This document shows positions 26,834 to 34,322 of a DNA stretch of 64,000 nucleotides, in pieces (position 1 is the first letter of the stretch; each line of letters starts with the position of its first letter). Source of the DNA: Thermodesulfovibrio yellowstonii DSM 11347 (GTDB taxonomy: Bacteria; Nitrospirota; Thermodesulfovibrionia; Thermodesulfovibrionales; Thermodesulfovibrionaceae); the NCBI RefSeq assembly GCF_000020985.1, contig NC_011296.1, positions 1,788,001 to 1,852,000 on the forward strand, in the 5' to 3' direction. The translations under genes and the position numbers were made by a program. The notes beneath the pieces were generated by a model. It was not told where the DNA came from. It ran no database searches and saw only the letters and a list, made by a program, of their open reading frames with translations.

Positions 26834-28476
26834 TAGTTTCTTTTTGCTTTTATTTTGAATACAAAATCATAATTAAGTATATCTTCCCATTTATAACCTT
26901 TAAGAGTTGAGCGAGTATCGTCAACATCTCCATAAGGATTACCCGGGATATAAAACCAGTTCATTATTACATCTCCTGAATATCTAAGAACAATCCAGTA
27001 TCTTCCTTTGTTTATCTTTATTTTATCAGGAAATGTAAAGTCAACCCAGTAATAACCTGGTTTTCTCTGAATATTTTCAAGAAATACAGGATTTGATCTG
27101 AATCCTTTAAATCCTGGTTTCCCTTCTTCATCATAAATCAAATCAATATAAATAGTGCCATCCCCACCAAATTTTCTCATTGCAAGAGATATTTTCTCAA
27201 TCTCCAAGAATTCATCAATTCTGAATGCTTGAGCATAGATATATCTTGAAGTAACATACTCTGCGGTTTCTTTATCCAGAATTTTTATCGCTCTATCACC
27301 AGAGACCTGATAAAGTTCAACAAGATTAGGGAAATCCATATTACCAAACTCAAAAACTTTCTCTTTTGGCAAAGAAGGAGCAGGTGGTGGAAGAGGTTTT
27401 TCAGGCATAGGAGGTTTTTCAACCATCTCCTTTTTAATAACTAATTTATTACTTAAAAGATATGATTTCGGTGCGGCTTCAGATGCTTTTGGTGATATAT
27501 GAATACTGTCAGAAATAAACTTTGCATTAATTGTTTCACTGAATGGAGGCAGATATGGATAAGCCCTCCATGTGTCATTAACTTCATCTGACTCAAGAGC
27601 ATGGGTTTGCTTTATATGTCTTGTTGAGGTAAACTGCTTTGACTGCTGAGGATCATAGCTCAACCATCCAAGATCGGGAAAATAAATCTCTATCCAGGCA
27701 TGTCCTCCTTGTCCCATGCTCTGCACAAGGAAACTTTTACCAAGAGGAATCTTCCATTGTTCTTTAAGGGTTATCCCCCCCACAACTCTTGCAGGAATTC
27801 CAGAAGCTCTAAGAAGTGCGATTGCAATGTGAGCAAAGTTCTGACAGTTGCCTTTCCCTGTTTTAAGTGTCCACAAAGCATCAAACTGTGGTGGATTGTA
27901 TGTGTATTTTACATTGTCAACAACCCAGTTAAGAATTCTCGTAACCGCTTCATACTCTGTCTGAGAATTTTTTGTAAGTTCTCTGGCAAGCTTTATAATA
28001 TCAGGATGCTCTGATTGAACAAGTTCTGTTGATTTAAGAAAAAATTTTTCAGATTCAGGAATGTTTTTTAATGGGAACTCTGAAGTAGAAGTTTCTGCTC
28101 TTAATTCTGAACCAACAGAGGCTTCAAAGGTAACAGTCACTTTTACCGATTTTGTGAGATTTTTCCAGCTTGCAACTGCCCAATGATTTCCATAAATATC
28201 AGTTACTTTTTGAAATTGCTCTGGTTTTGGTTCAATTTTTATATCAAGATTATAGATTTTCTGTGAGACGAACTTATTTGAAAAATCCTTCGGAAGAGCG
28301 AATCTGAAACTTAAAGTTTCAAGGGACTGAGGCACAGCAAAATCCATTTGCTGGGTCACTTTTATCTTACTGTAAAGACTGCCTTCCAGAATAAGAGTTT
28401 TGGGAAAAGCAGTATAAGCGGTTAAAAGAGAGCAAAAAATTATTATTAAATATATCAAAATCTTTAGTTTTTTCAT
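26833..28476 (-). CDS. Exported transglutaminase-like cysteine protease/peptidase family protein
   Basis: 547 residues with a signal peptide (residues 1-25). The transglutaminase core (about 165-290) has an intact triad: Cys211 in GKGNCQNFA, His259 in GGHAWIEIY and Asp275 in SYDPQ. A proline-rich linker (about residues 350-372) and a C-terminal beta-sandwich domain (375-540) follow. Bacterial proteins of this class usually hydrolyse peptide or amide bonds, or crosslink, outside the cytoplasm. It is first in an operon with MCE transport genes, a TPR lipoprotein and the CHASE2 cyclase. The substrate is unknown. Confidence 0.88.
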   Translation of the reverse strand: MKKLKILIYLIIIFCSLLTAYTAFPKTLILEGSLYSKIKVTQQMDFAVPQSLETLSFRFALPKDFSNKFVSQKIYNLDIKIEPKPEQFQKVTDIYGNHWAVASWKNLTKSVKVTVTFEASVGSELRAETSTSEFPLKNIPESEKFFLKSTELVQSEHPDIIKLARELTKNSQTEYEAVTRILNWVVDNVKYTYNPPQFDALWTLKTGKGNCQNFAHIAIALLRASGIPARVVGGITLKEQWKIPLGKSFLVQSMGQGGHAWIEIYFPDLGWLSYDPQQSKQFTSTRHIKQTHALESDEVNDTWRAYPYLPPFSETINAKFISDSIHISPKASEAAPKSYLLSNKLVIKKEMVEKPPMPEKPLPPPAPSLPKEKVFEFGNMDFPNLVELYQVSGDRAIKILDKETAEYVTSRYIYAQAFRIDEFLEIEKISLAMRKFGGDGTIYIDLIYDEEGKPGFKGFRSNPVFLENIQRKPGYYWVDFTFPDKIKINKGRYWIVLRYSGDVIMNWFYIPGNPYGDVDDTRSTLKGYKWEDILNYDFVFKIKAKRN

Positions 28477-28490
28477 TGAATTTCAATTTT

Positions 28491-28514
28491 AAGGGCAGGA
28501 CTGAGCCTGCCCTT
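28491..28514. terminator. Perfect 9-bp hairpin between the knottin-like gene and the transglutaminase operon
   Basis: AAGGGCAGG (28491-28499) and CCTGCCCTT (28506-28514) form a stem with a 6-nt loop. The T tract lies on the plus-strand side; in the direction of the local genes (minus) the stem is followed by only TTAAAA. It may terminate partially or stabilise the mRNA of the upstream small gene. There is no plus-strand gene here for it to terminate. Confidence 0.5.
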
Positions 28515-28520
28515 TTTTAG

Positions 28521-28763
28521 TTAATCACATACATTATTTGTGCATCTTCCGCTACAGCACTGGCCGCTGGATGTGCACCACCATCCAGAGGGTGTGCAGG
28601 GTTTTGCAGAAATCATGTTCTCCATTTTTCCATCAACATTCATTGCAAGGCAGTAGTCAACTTTTTGAAAAGCGGTAGAATTATCCTTATTCTGAGCCAC
28701 TGCAAAACCAACAACCAAAAATGCAAAAAGCAGGACAATAATGAGATATAGTTTTTTTCTCAT
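28521..28763 (-). CDS. Small secreted cystine-knot-like (knottin-like) peptide
   Basis: 80 residues. A signal peptide (about 1-23, ending FAVA) is followed by a linker and a C-terminal cysteine module with Cys56, 63, 69, 70, 74 and 79. The spacing C-x6-C-x5-CC-x3-C-x4-C is exactly the inhibitor-cystine-knot framework of knottins and many animal toxins. One extra Cys (38) lies in the linker. The mature part is small and hydrophilic. It has its own promoter with the shared 14-bp upstream element. Function unknown; an extracellular inhibitor, signal or adhesive peptide are possibilities, none shown by sequence. Confidence 0.75.
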   Translation of the reverse strand: MRKKLYLIIVLLFAFLVVGFAVAQNKDNSTAFQKVDYCLAMNVDGKMENMISAKPCTPSGWWCTSSGQCCSGRCTNNVCD

Positions 28764-28811
28764 TTTAAAACCTCCTTAGAGTTATATAAGCTCCTCAAGG
28801 AGCTCCACTAA

Positions 28812-28854
28812 ATTGTATATATAGTGAGAAAAGTTTTCAAGGTAATTTTCACAT
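28812..28854 (-). promoter_or_regulatory. Promoter C with upstream ATGTGAAAATTACC element
   Basis: On the minus strand the 14-bp element ATGTGAAAATTACC (28841-28854) directly abuts TTGAAA (28835-28840). TACAAT (28812-28817) follows after 17 bp. It drives the knottin-like gene. The element overlaps the stop codon of the upstream DUF4384 gene. The same arrangement occurs at 32627-32669 and 48897-48939. Confidence 0.75.
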
Positions 28855-29702
28855 TATTTTGTTTCCACTTTAAGCATTGTCTCATAAAACTCTGATGCCT
28901 TACTCTGTCCTTTCTGAACAATCTGAACACCTCTTGTTTTATTCTCTACTTCTTCAAGCCTCGTCTTTATCTTGTAAACCCCTCCTGCTTCCTCAAGCTC
29001 AACACTGCCAAGCTCACCTGTGCTTGCATAAACAATAACATTCTCTTCACCAAATGGTGGTGTTACTTCAAGCTCAAATCTGTCAGGACCTGAAGGTATT
29101 TCATAGATGACTCCTCCCTGAAAGTAGTTATCTTTTCTGTAAGGATTGGGAAGAATCTGGACAAGACTTCCATCTGCCTGCCTGTAAACAATCCTTGCAT
29201 AAAAGGGCTTATTTCCTCTTAGAAAAACCTTTATCTTCTCTCCCGCCTTATACTCCCTTTTTTCTGTCCATATTTGAACCTTAAGGGGTGCTGAAGGGTC
29301 ATCAAGAGAAACTGCCCCTGATATCTTTTTCATAGCAGTCTCATCAGGAATTACCTCTGCCTTAATCTTTACTTTGTAACAATCACCAACCTTTGGGGGT
29401 TCACTGTCCCATATACCTTTCTGCTCAATAATTCTTACCTTTGCATTTGCATAGGCATTTACTATGTCTTTTTGCAGTTCAAAATCTTTAACCTGAGTTT
29501 CTGCCTGAATATAAGTTGATACCTGCTCAATTGCCTTTCTTTTAGCATCCTGAAGTGCTGTCTCTTCAGTCTGCCTTTTTGTCCTGTCTTCACCCATGCA
29601 AGCATAACCTTCTGATTCTGTGATTGCAGACTGGGATGCATAGACAGTAGAAGCTAAAATTAAAATTAATAATGCAATATAAAAAATTTTTTTCATGAAC
29701 AT
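28854..29702 (-). CDS. Exported DUF4384 protein with LPP20/FlgT-N-like N-terminal domain
   Basis: 282 residues from ATG 29702, 2 nt after the upstream stop (GTG 29711 and ATG 29696 are alternatives). A signal peptide is followed by an N-terminal domain (about 25-130; AKRKAIEQVSTYIQAETQV and VRIIEQKGIW) resembling LPP20/FlgT-N domains. A DUF4384 domain (about 140-240) has the typical pattern KAGEKIKVFLRGNKPFYARIVY...DGSLVQILPNPYRKDN. DUF4384 is often joined to surface or secretion-linked kinases and caspases. A paralogue with the same order is at 35958-36809. Confidence 0.83.
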   Translation of the reverse strand: MFMKKIFYIALLILILASTVYASQSAITESEGYACMGEDRTKRQTEETALQDAKRKAIEQVSTYIQAETQVKDFELQKDIVNAYANAKVRIIEQKGIWDSEPPKVGDCYKVKIKAEVIPDETAMKKISGAVSLDDPSAPLKVQIWTEKREYKAGEKIKVFLRGNKPFYARIVYRQADGSLVQILPNPYRKDNYFQGGVIYEIPSGPDRFELEVTPPFGEENVIVYASTGELGSVELEEAGGVYKIKTRLEEVENKTRGVQIVQKGQSKASEFYETMLKVETK

Positions 29703-29704
29703 CT

Positions 29705-29983
29705 TTAACACTTAACTTTGTATGCTACACATTTACCGCTTTTGTCAGGACAGCATCTTTCACACCAGTGCTGCCCATTTTTGTCACAACAGCAAACTCT
29801 CTCATAACATCCATTTGGCTGAAGATTCCAAGGTGCGCAGTTTGCTGAAGCTGCAAGTAGAATATTTTCTGAACTAATATTGCATGAACCTGATGACTCA
29901 GTGGGTTTAGTTAATGATAAGCTTGAAGAAGCAAAAGCAAATACAAGCCCGATTAAAAAAATTGATAATACTAACCTTTTCAT
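29705..29983 (-). CDS. Small secreted cysteine-rich protein (11 Cys)
   Basis: 92 residues: a signal peptide (about 1-23), a low-complexity Ser/Thr linker, and a C-terminal 45-residue module with Cys at 49, 59, 64, 65, 66, 74, 77, 78, 85 and 92, plus Cys34. The repeated CCC and CC clusters suggest a compact disulfide-rich or metal-binding fold. No known family is recognised. It is co-transcribed with the DUF4282 and DUF4384 genes. Together with the knottin-like gene 1 kb away it forms a pair of small Cys-rich secreted products in one cluster. Confidence 0.72.
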   Translation of the reverse strand: MKRLVLSIFLIGLVFAFASSSLSLTKPTESSGSCNISSENILLAASANCAPWNLQPNGCYERVCCCDKNGQHWCERCCPDKSGKCVAYKVKC

Positions 29984-29984
29984 C

Positions 29985-30311
29985 TTAATCTCCTATTTTT
30001 GTTTCTTTTTCTTTAATTTCACTAATTTTAGCAGTATTCTCCTCTATCTTAAATAAAACAACTGTTAATTCAAGAAAAACTCTTGACCATATTATACCCA
30101 GAAGAGCAATCAATGGCGCTAAAACTATCTGCAGAAACCCTGCACCAGGTGAATATTTCATAGTGCTTACACCACCTATTAAAAGCATTAAACCAATAAG
30201 TCCTGAACCGATGATTGCAAGAATATAGAGAAGTTTGATTATTTTTACAGTGATAAAACTTTTAAATGATAAATCAAAAAGCTGTGCAAAAAAGCCTTTT
30301 TCTGTCTCCAT
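29985..30311 (-). CDS. DUF4282 small membrane protein
   Basis: 108 residues with two membrane helices (about 20-45 and 55-85), matching the DUF4282 pattern: FFAQLFDLSFKSFITVKIIKLLY near the start and a C-terminal amphipathic segment. The function is unknown; it may organise or scaffold membrane proteins. It lies 13 nt after the large mosaic lipoprotein gene, and its stop is 1 nt before the Cys-rich peptide gene. No catalytic residues are visible. Confidence 0.8.
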   Translation of the reverse strand: METEKGFFAQLFDLSFKSFITVKIIKLLYILAIIGSGLIGLMLLIGGVSTMKYSPGAGFLQIVLAPLIALLGIIWSRVFLELTVVLFKIEENTAKISEIKEKETKIGD

Positions 30312-30324
30312 AAATCCTCCTTTT

Positions 30325-32601
30325 TTATTTATTTATCAATCTTTCCATTAAAAACCTAACCTGCCTGTCCTCAGGGTTTAGCCTTAAAACTTCTTCAAAA
30401 ACTTTTTTTGCTTCATCTTCCCTGCCAGCTTGATAGTAAATCAAACCCAATGACTTCTGCAAAGTTGAATCTTTTGGAAATTTTTCCACCCCCTCTCTAA
30501 GATATTTCAATGTTTTTTCTTCTTCCTTCATTTCCTGATAGCAGATGGCAAGATAATAATAAATCTCTGGAGTAGGTTGAGCTTTCAGAGCTTCCTCAAA
30601 AAGTGTTACTGCCTTACCATAGTTTCTCTGCCTAAAGTATTCTCCTGCCTCAATTACAAACTCTGTTGCTTTTCTCTGCCTTTCTTCCTGAGAAAGTTTT
30701 GCATAGGGATTTGTAATCGGATTTACAAGTTTTCCTTCAGGTAGTTTGGCATCATAAACACTGCTTATTTGAATGTTCCTAAGCCTCATTTCATCGCTAT
30801 TTATTGAACCAAAGTAATTTGGAGCAATTTTTAAAAATGTTTCTGAATAAATATTAAGATTATTATCGTAGATGTTATTATCTCTTATCTCGCCTGAAAA
30901 TCCAATAATTTTAATGCCTGTTTCATTCTGGAACAGACTGTTAAGATAAATTATTGAATTTGTTTTGACAAGTTCAATCCCTGTTTTATTTCCTGAAATT
31001 GTTAAATTTTTAATGGAAGGTGACGGTATTCCTAATACTGAAATTCCTTTGTCATTATCAGAAATTATTCCATTTTCAATAACGCCTCCTGAAGAATTCA
31101 AACTTATCCCTGTTTCAGCATTTTTAATTCTAAATCCGTTCATTTCTATATATCCGCCTTCTAACACGATTCCCTTCCACTTTTTATTACCAACGGGGAC
31201 AAATTCAACAGGAAAATCCTTTGCATTTATGACAATTTTCCCTTCCACTTTAAGTTGAGCATTTTCATCAAACATTAATCTTGTCTCAGGCTCAATTGTA
31301 AGAGTTAATCCCTTAGGAATCCACAGGCTATTTTTTACAATATAGTTGCCTGAAAGAACTGTATCCTTTTCAATACTTCCTGAAATTATCTGAGGCTCTT
31401 TTGCAGTAAGAAATGCTTTTTTTGCATCCTGTATCTCTGACTCATTACCAGCAGTATCATAGGCAACAACTCTGTAGTAATAAACCTTTCCATACTCTAC
31501 GGTTTTATCTTCAACGAAATTAAACTCTGTTGTTGTAATCTCTTTAAATCCACTTAAAGGCTGTTCACTTCTTAAAACTCTGTATCCTTTAAGATCAGGA
31601 ACATTTTTCAGAGCCTGCCAGCTTATCTCAATCCTGTCATGAAAACCCTTTGCTCTTAATCCTGTTACCTGAGGCGGCGGGGTAGTATCAATCGTTACAA
31701 ATCCGCTTACATCAATCCATTGAGTGTCATAACCTCCAGGTTTTCTTAAAGATACAATTATCGGTGCTTCTTTTACATTATCTCCGGGCATAACCACATA
31801 CTCACCAATATAGATTCCGGGCTGTGTTTCTTTCATTGGGACGCCTTTCTTAAAATTACCAATATCAAAGGTAGCAACCATTCCTCTGTCACCTTCTGCT
31901 CCGACCTGTATTACCTTGCCTTTACCAAAAGGTGAATCTTTCGCATTTGTGAGAACCTCTTTAATTACAGGTCTTTGTTCAATAAGTCCTTCAGGAGATG
32001 GGATTTTTTCATTGAATTTGTAACAGAGTTCATTGAGCATTCTTACCTGCTGAATGTCTCGTATGTTCATTGCAGTAGATATTGCTGTCATGACTGCACT
32101 CAAAGGAGAAAGAGGCACTCCACCTTCATGATATCTTACTGAATCCTTTAGCCTGAAGACTTCTTTCCCTGTTTTTGTGTTTATCATCCACACTTCAGCT
32201 TCAATTCCAAGCTGAGAGTAAGCAACTGCATAGATTTTTTTATAATCTATAACTTTTCCATAAATCAATCCATCACATCCTAAGGCTTCGCATATATCTT
32301 TTGGTGGAATTTCAAGAATGCTTTTACCTGAGCTTTTTTCAAGCTGAATTATTTTTTCATCAACCACAGTGAGTTCAATGTCTCTGTAGGGTTTTGAGCT
32401 AAAGTGATTGTAAAAAGCTTTTCTTACCTGATTTGCAATCCCCATCTCTTCTGTTTTGTTTTCAAAGGGAAGAATTGCAACAGTCTTTGGAAGCTCTTCA
32501 TCAGAGATTTTTGACTCAGGGGTTTCTTTTTTAATTTCGGGCAAGGTGGCACAGGAAGCAATAAACAGGAGAATTGCCAAAAGGAAGAAAGACTTCTTCA
32601 T
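30325..32601 (-). CDS. Mosaic exported lipoprotein: GNA1162-like, fibronectin III, beta-helix and TPR domains
   Basis: 758 residues with a lipobox (FIASC, Cys17). Domains in order: a DUF799/GNA1162-like domain (about 38-230; KTVAILPFENKTEE, LGCDGLIYGKVIDY), a beta-sandwich stretch, a fibronectin type III domain (about 305-395; VTGLRAKGFHDRIEISW, YYYRVVAYDTAGNESE), a right-handed parallel beta-helix (about 410-610; repeated GI.L..NS..I) and C-terminal TPRs (640-755). This combination suggests a cell-surface binding platform. It is the first gene after a promoter with the shared upstream element. The function is unknown. Confidence 0.82.
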   Translation of the reverse strand: MKKSFFLLAILLFIASCATLPEIKKETPESKISDEELPKTVAILPFENKTEEMGIANQVRKAFYNHFSSKPYRDIELTVVDEKIIQLEKSSGKSILEIPPKDICEALGCDGLIYGKVIDYKKIYAVAYSQLGIEAEVWMINTKTGKEVFRLKDSVRYHEGGVPLSPLSAVMTAISTAMNIRDIQQVRMLNELCYKFNEKIPSPEGLIEQRPVIKEVLTNAKDSPFGKGKVIQVGAEGDRGMVATFDIGNFKKGVPMKETQPGIYIGEYVVMPGDNVKEAPIIVSLRKPGGYDTQWIDVSGFVTIDTTPPPQVTGLRAKGFHDRIEISWQALKNVPDLKGYRVLRSEQPLSGFKEITTTEFNFVEDKTVEYGKVYYYRVVAYDTAGNESEIQDAKKAFLTAKEPQIISGSIEKDTVLSGNYIVKNSLWIPKGLTLTIEPETRLMFDENAQLKVEGKIVINAKDFPVEFVPVGNKKWKGIVLEGGYIEMNGFRIKNAETGISLNSSGGVIENGIISDNDKGISVLGIPSPSIKNLTISGNKTGIELVKTNSIIYLNSLFQNETGIKIIGFSGEIRDNNIYDNNLNIYSETFLKIAPNYFGSINSDEMRLRNIQISSVYDAKLPEGKLVNPITNPYAKLSQEERQRKATEFVIEAGEYFRQRNYGKAVTLFEEALKAQPTPEIYYYLAICYQEMKEEEKTLKYLREGVEKFPKDSTLQKSLGLIYYQAGREDEAKKVFEEVLRLNPEDRQVRFLMERLINK

Positions 32602-32626
32602 AATTTACTCCTTAGGCTTTTTTCAA

Positions 32627-32669
32627 ATTATAATGTTTTACTTAAATGATTTCAAGGTAATTTTCACAT
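32627..32669 (-). promoter_or_regulatory. Promoter B with upstream ATGTGAAAATTACC element
   Basis: On the minus strand ATGTGAAAATTACC (32656-32669) abuts TTGAAA (32650-32655). A consensus TATAAT (32627-32632) follows after 17 bp. It is about 25 nt upstream of the mosaic lipoprotein start. The 20-bp block from the element through the -35 is identical to promoter C. Confidence 0.8.
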
Positions 32670-32670
32670 T

Positions 32671-32705
32671 TTTTAAAAAATCGGGCTGATTTGTTCAGCC
32701 CGATT
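32671..32705 (-). terminator. Rho-independent terminator
   Basis: On the minus strand, AATCGGGCTGA and TCAGCCCGATT (11-bp stem, 5-nt loop, 32679-32705) are followed by a T run (32671-32678). It ends the transcript of the exported protein gene at 32764 and sits just before promoter B. Confidence 0.85.
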
Positions 32706-32763
32706 GAAATTTACATGAATGGTAATGTATCGTCACCTTCTCGCAAAACTTTTGTGAATGGAA

Positions 32764-33225
32764 TTATTTTGTCTCAACCCATCCTGTTACGGTTGTATAC
32801 TTTATAAATGGACCGTTGAGCACTTTAACTTTTACGTAATCTTTGGTCATTTCAAAGTTTTTGTTCAACATACCTGTGCTGTCATCTGCTCCACCCTTTT
32901 TATAAACAAACCATTGATGTTTTGAAAAATCGTATACAGCAACCTCATGAAGCCCGGCTGCAAGGGCAAAATTGTCATTAATCTGGTTAACATATCCTTC
33001 AACTTTGTGACGGGTTATGGTGGTCATTTTGTAAAATTGCCATTTTTTTAATGCATTATCATATACTGATGCTCCTTTGAATCCGTATTTTAGAGTCATG
33101 GTTTTGCTTGATATTGGCTTGAAAGCTGGCAAACCAACATCTGAGGAATCCTGTGCCATTAATGAAAAACTTCCTGTTAAGATAAAAAATCCAATCAAGA
33201 TTAAAATTAAGCCTTTGTGTTTCAT
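32764..33225 (-). CDS. Exported protein of unknown function
   Basis: 153 residues with a clear signal peptide (LILIGFFILTGSFSLMAQ). The mature part is beta-rich and has two similar segments (KYGFKGASVYDNALKKWQFYK near 48 and AAGLHEVAVYDFSKHQWFVYK near 88), consistent with an internal duplication of a small beta-propeller-like or WD-like blade. No catalytic residues or cysteines are seen. It is the last gene before a strong terminator. I recognise no family. Confidence 0.75.
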   Translation of the reverse strand: MKHKGLILILIGFFILTGSFSLMAQDSSDVGLPAFKPISSKTMTLKYGFKGASVYDNALKKWQFYKMTTITRHKVEGYVNQINDNFALAAGLHEVAVYDFSKHQWFVYKKGGADDSTGMLNKNFEMTKDYVKVKVLNGPFIKYTTVTGWVETK

Positions 33226-33243
33226 TTTTTTCTCCTTTTTTTA

Positions 33244-34206
33244 TTATTGCATACACTGAATGCTAAGAAACCTGATTTTCCCATCTCTTGTTGCCCACCC
33301 AGCACCTTCAGCTCCTACAAAGTCTATATAAACAGGTTTCGGATAAAGAGTCATCAAATCAAATGTATAGGTATACCACTGTCCTTTTGGAACTTTTGTT
33401 CCGTATGCAGTGATGCTTGGAGATACAGGATCAGCATAATAAAACCCATGCCAGAACATTCTTCTTGCTGTATCATTCGGATTTTCACTTAAAAAATTGT
33501 GCACAACTCCATTGGCATCTGTGTACGCCATAAAAACTGCAACAGGTGCTTCTCTTCCTTGCCATCCTGTTCCTGTAAGCGTCTGATAGTCTGCCTTTAC
33601 AGTAGCGGTGAGAATAAGAGATTTACATGTGGAGACACTGACATTTAATTTCTGCATGATTCCTATCCTGTGATTTCCTGATGTGCTTCTAAATCTTATA
33701 CCATCTGGTTCTGATATAACCTCACCTTTACCATTAGAAGGTTTATACCATTCATGTATAGTCCATCCTGAAAGAGCCTTTAGTTGAGTGTTATTTATTA
33801 ATTCCTTTTTTGTTATCTCAGGTTTCTTATCAGTTGGAGTTCCAGTTGAATCTTGTGGAGGCTTTTGAGGAGGTGGTGAAACTCCCATACATTTTTTTAG
33901 CAAATTTTCCTGATGTTGAAGATCATTATTAATAGAAGTTCCAAGAGTTTCTTTACAGCGGTTGTAATGCCTATTGTAATCGTATTCAAGTAACTGGGAT
34001 GTCATACTTAATTTTTGTCTACAGTTGTTGGCAATCCATTGCTGAGTATTTTGAGCTGCTTTTGCTGCATATGCTCTACAAGCACTTTCAAGTTCTCCAC
34101 CGCTAAGAGGTTTCACAGCCATACTGTTTTGAGGATAAACTAACAGCAAAAATAACATAAAGAGACAAATTTTGATACAAATTTTAAAAGTTCGGAAGAT
34201 TTCCAT
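33244..34206 (-). CDS. Exported protein with C-terminal beta-sandwich domain
   Basis: 320 residues with a signal peptide (about 1-31). The N-terminal half (35-105) is helical with scattered Cys and His (ESACRAYAAKAAQN, NNCRQKL, HYNRCKETL). A Pro-rich linker (about 110-125) precedes a 190-residue C-terminal beta-rich domain with many Trp and Tyr residues (GWTIHEWYKPSNG, GTGWQGREAPVAVFMAY, FWHGFYYADP) that resembles a carbohydrate-binding jelly roll. This resemblance is pattern-level only. It is 18 nt before the next small exported protein gene. Confidence 0.72.
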   Translation of the reverse strand: MEIFRTFKICIKICLFMLFLLLVYPQNSMAVKPLSGGELESACRAYAAKAAQNTQQWIANNCRQKLSMTSQLLEYDYNRHYNRCKETLGTSINNDLQHQENLLKKCMGVSPPPQKPPQDSTGTPTDKKPEITKKELINNTQLKALSGWTIHEWYKPSNGKGEVISEPDGIRFRSTSGNHRIGIMQKLNVSVSTCKSLILTATVKADYQTLTGTGWQGREAPVAVFMAYTDANGVVHNFLSENPNDTARRMFWHGFYYADPVSPSITAYGTKVPKGQWYTYTFDLMTLYPKPVYIDFVGAEGAGWATRDGKIRFLSIQCMQ

Positions 34207-34237
34207 TTCTTTCTCCTTTTATAAATTTTTGAGGCTT

Positions 34238-34270
34238 CTTACAATATAGTGAATCACTGATAATTGTAAG
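34238..34270. promoter_or_regulatory. 33-bp near-perfect palindrome
   Basis: The 33-bp sequence is almost identical to its reverse complement: outer arms CTTACAAT and ATTGTAAG, inner arms AGTGA/TCACT. It lies 31 nt upstream of the beta-sandwich gene start and downstream of the caspase-like gene, without a T tract. It could be an operator or an mRNA-processing hairpin. Confidence 0.5.
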
Positions 34271-34322
34271 AAAATTAAAATTCCCTATCCTTAAAATCAT
34301 CCATATTTTAACTCTTAATCAA

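Noticed and set aside
28491..28514. Strong rho-independent terminator for the knottin-like gene
   Set aside because: In the minus direction the stem is followed by TTAAAA, not a U run; the T tract lies on the opposite strand.
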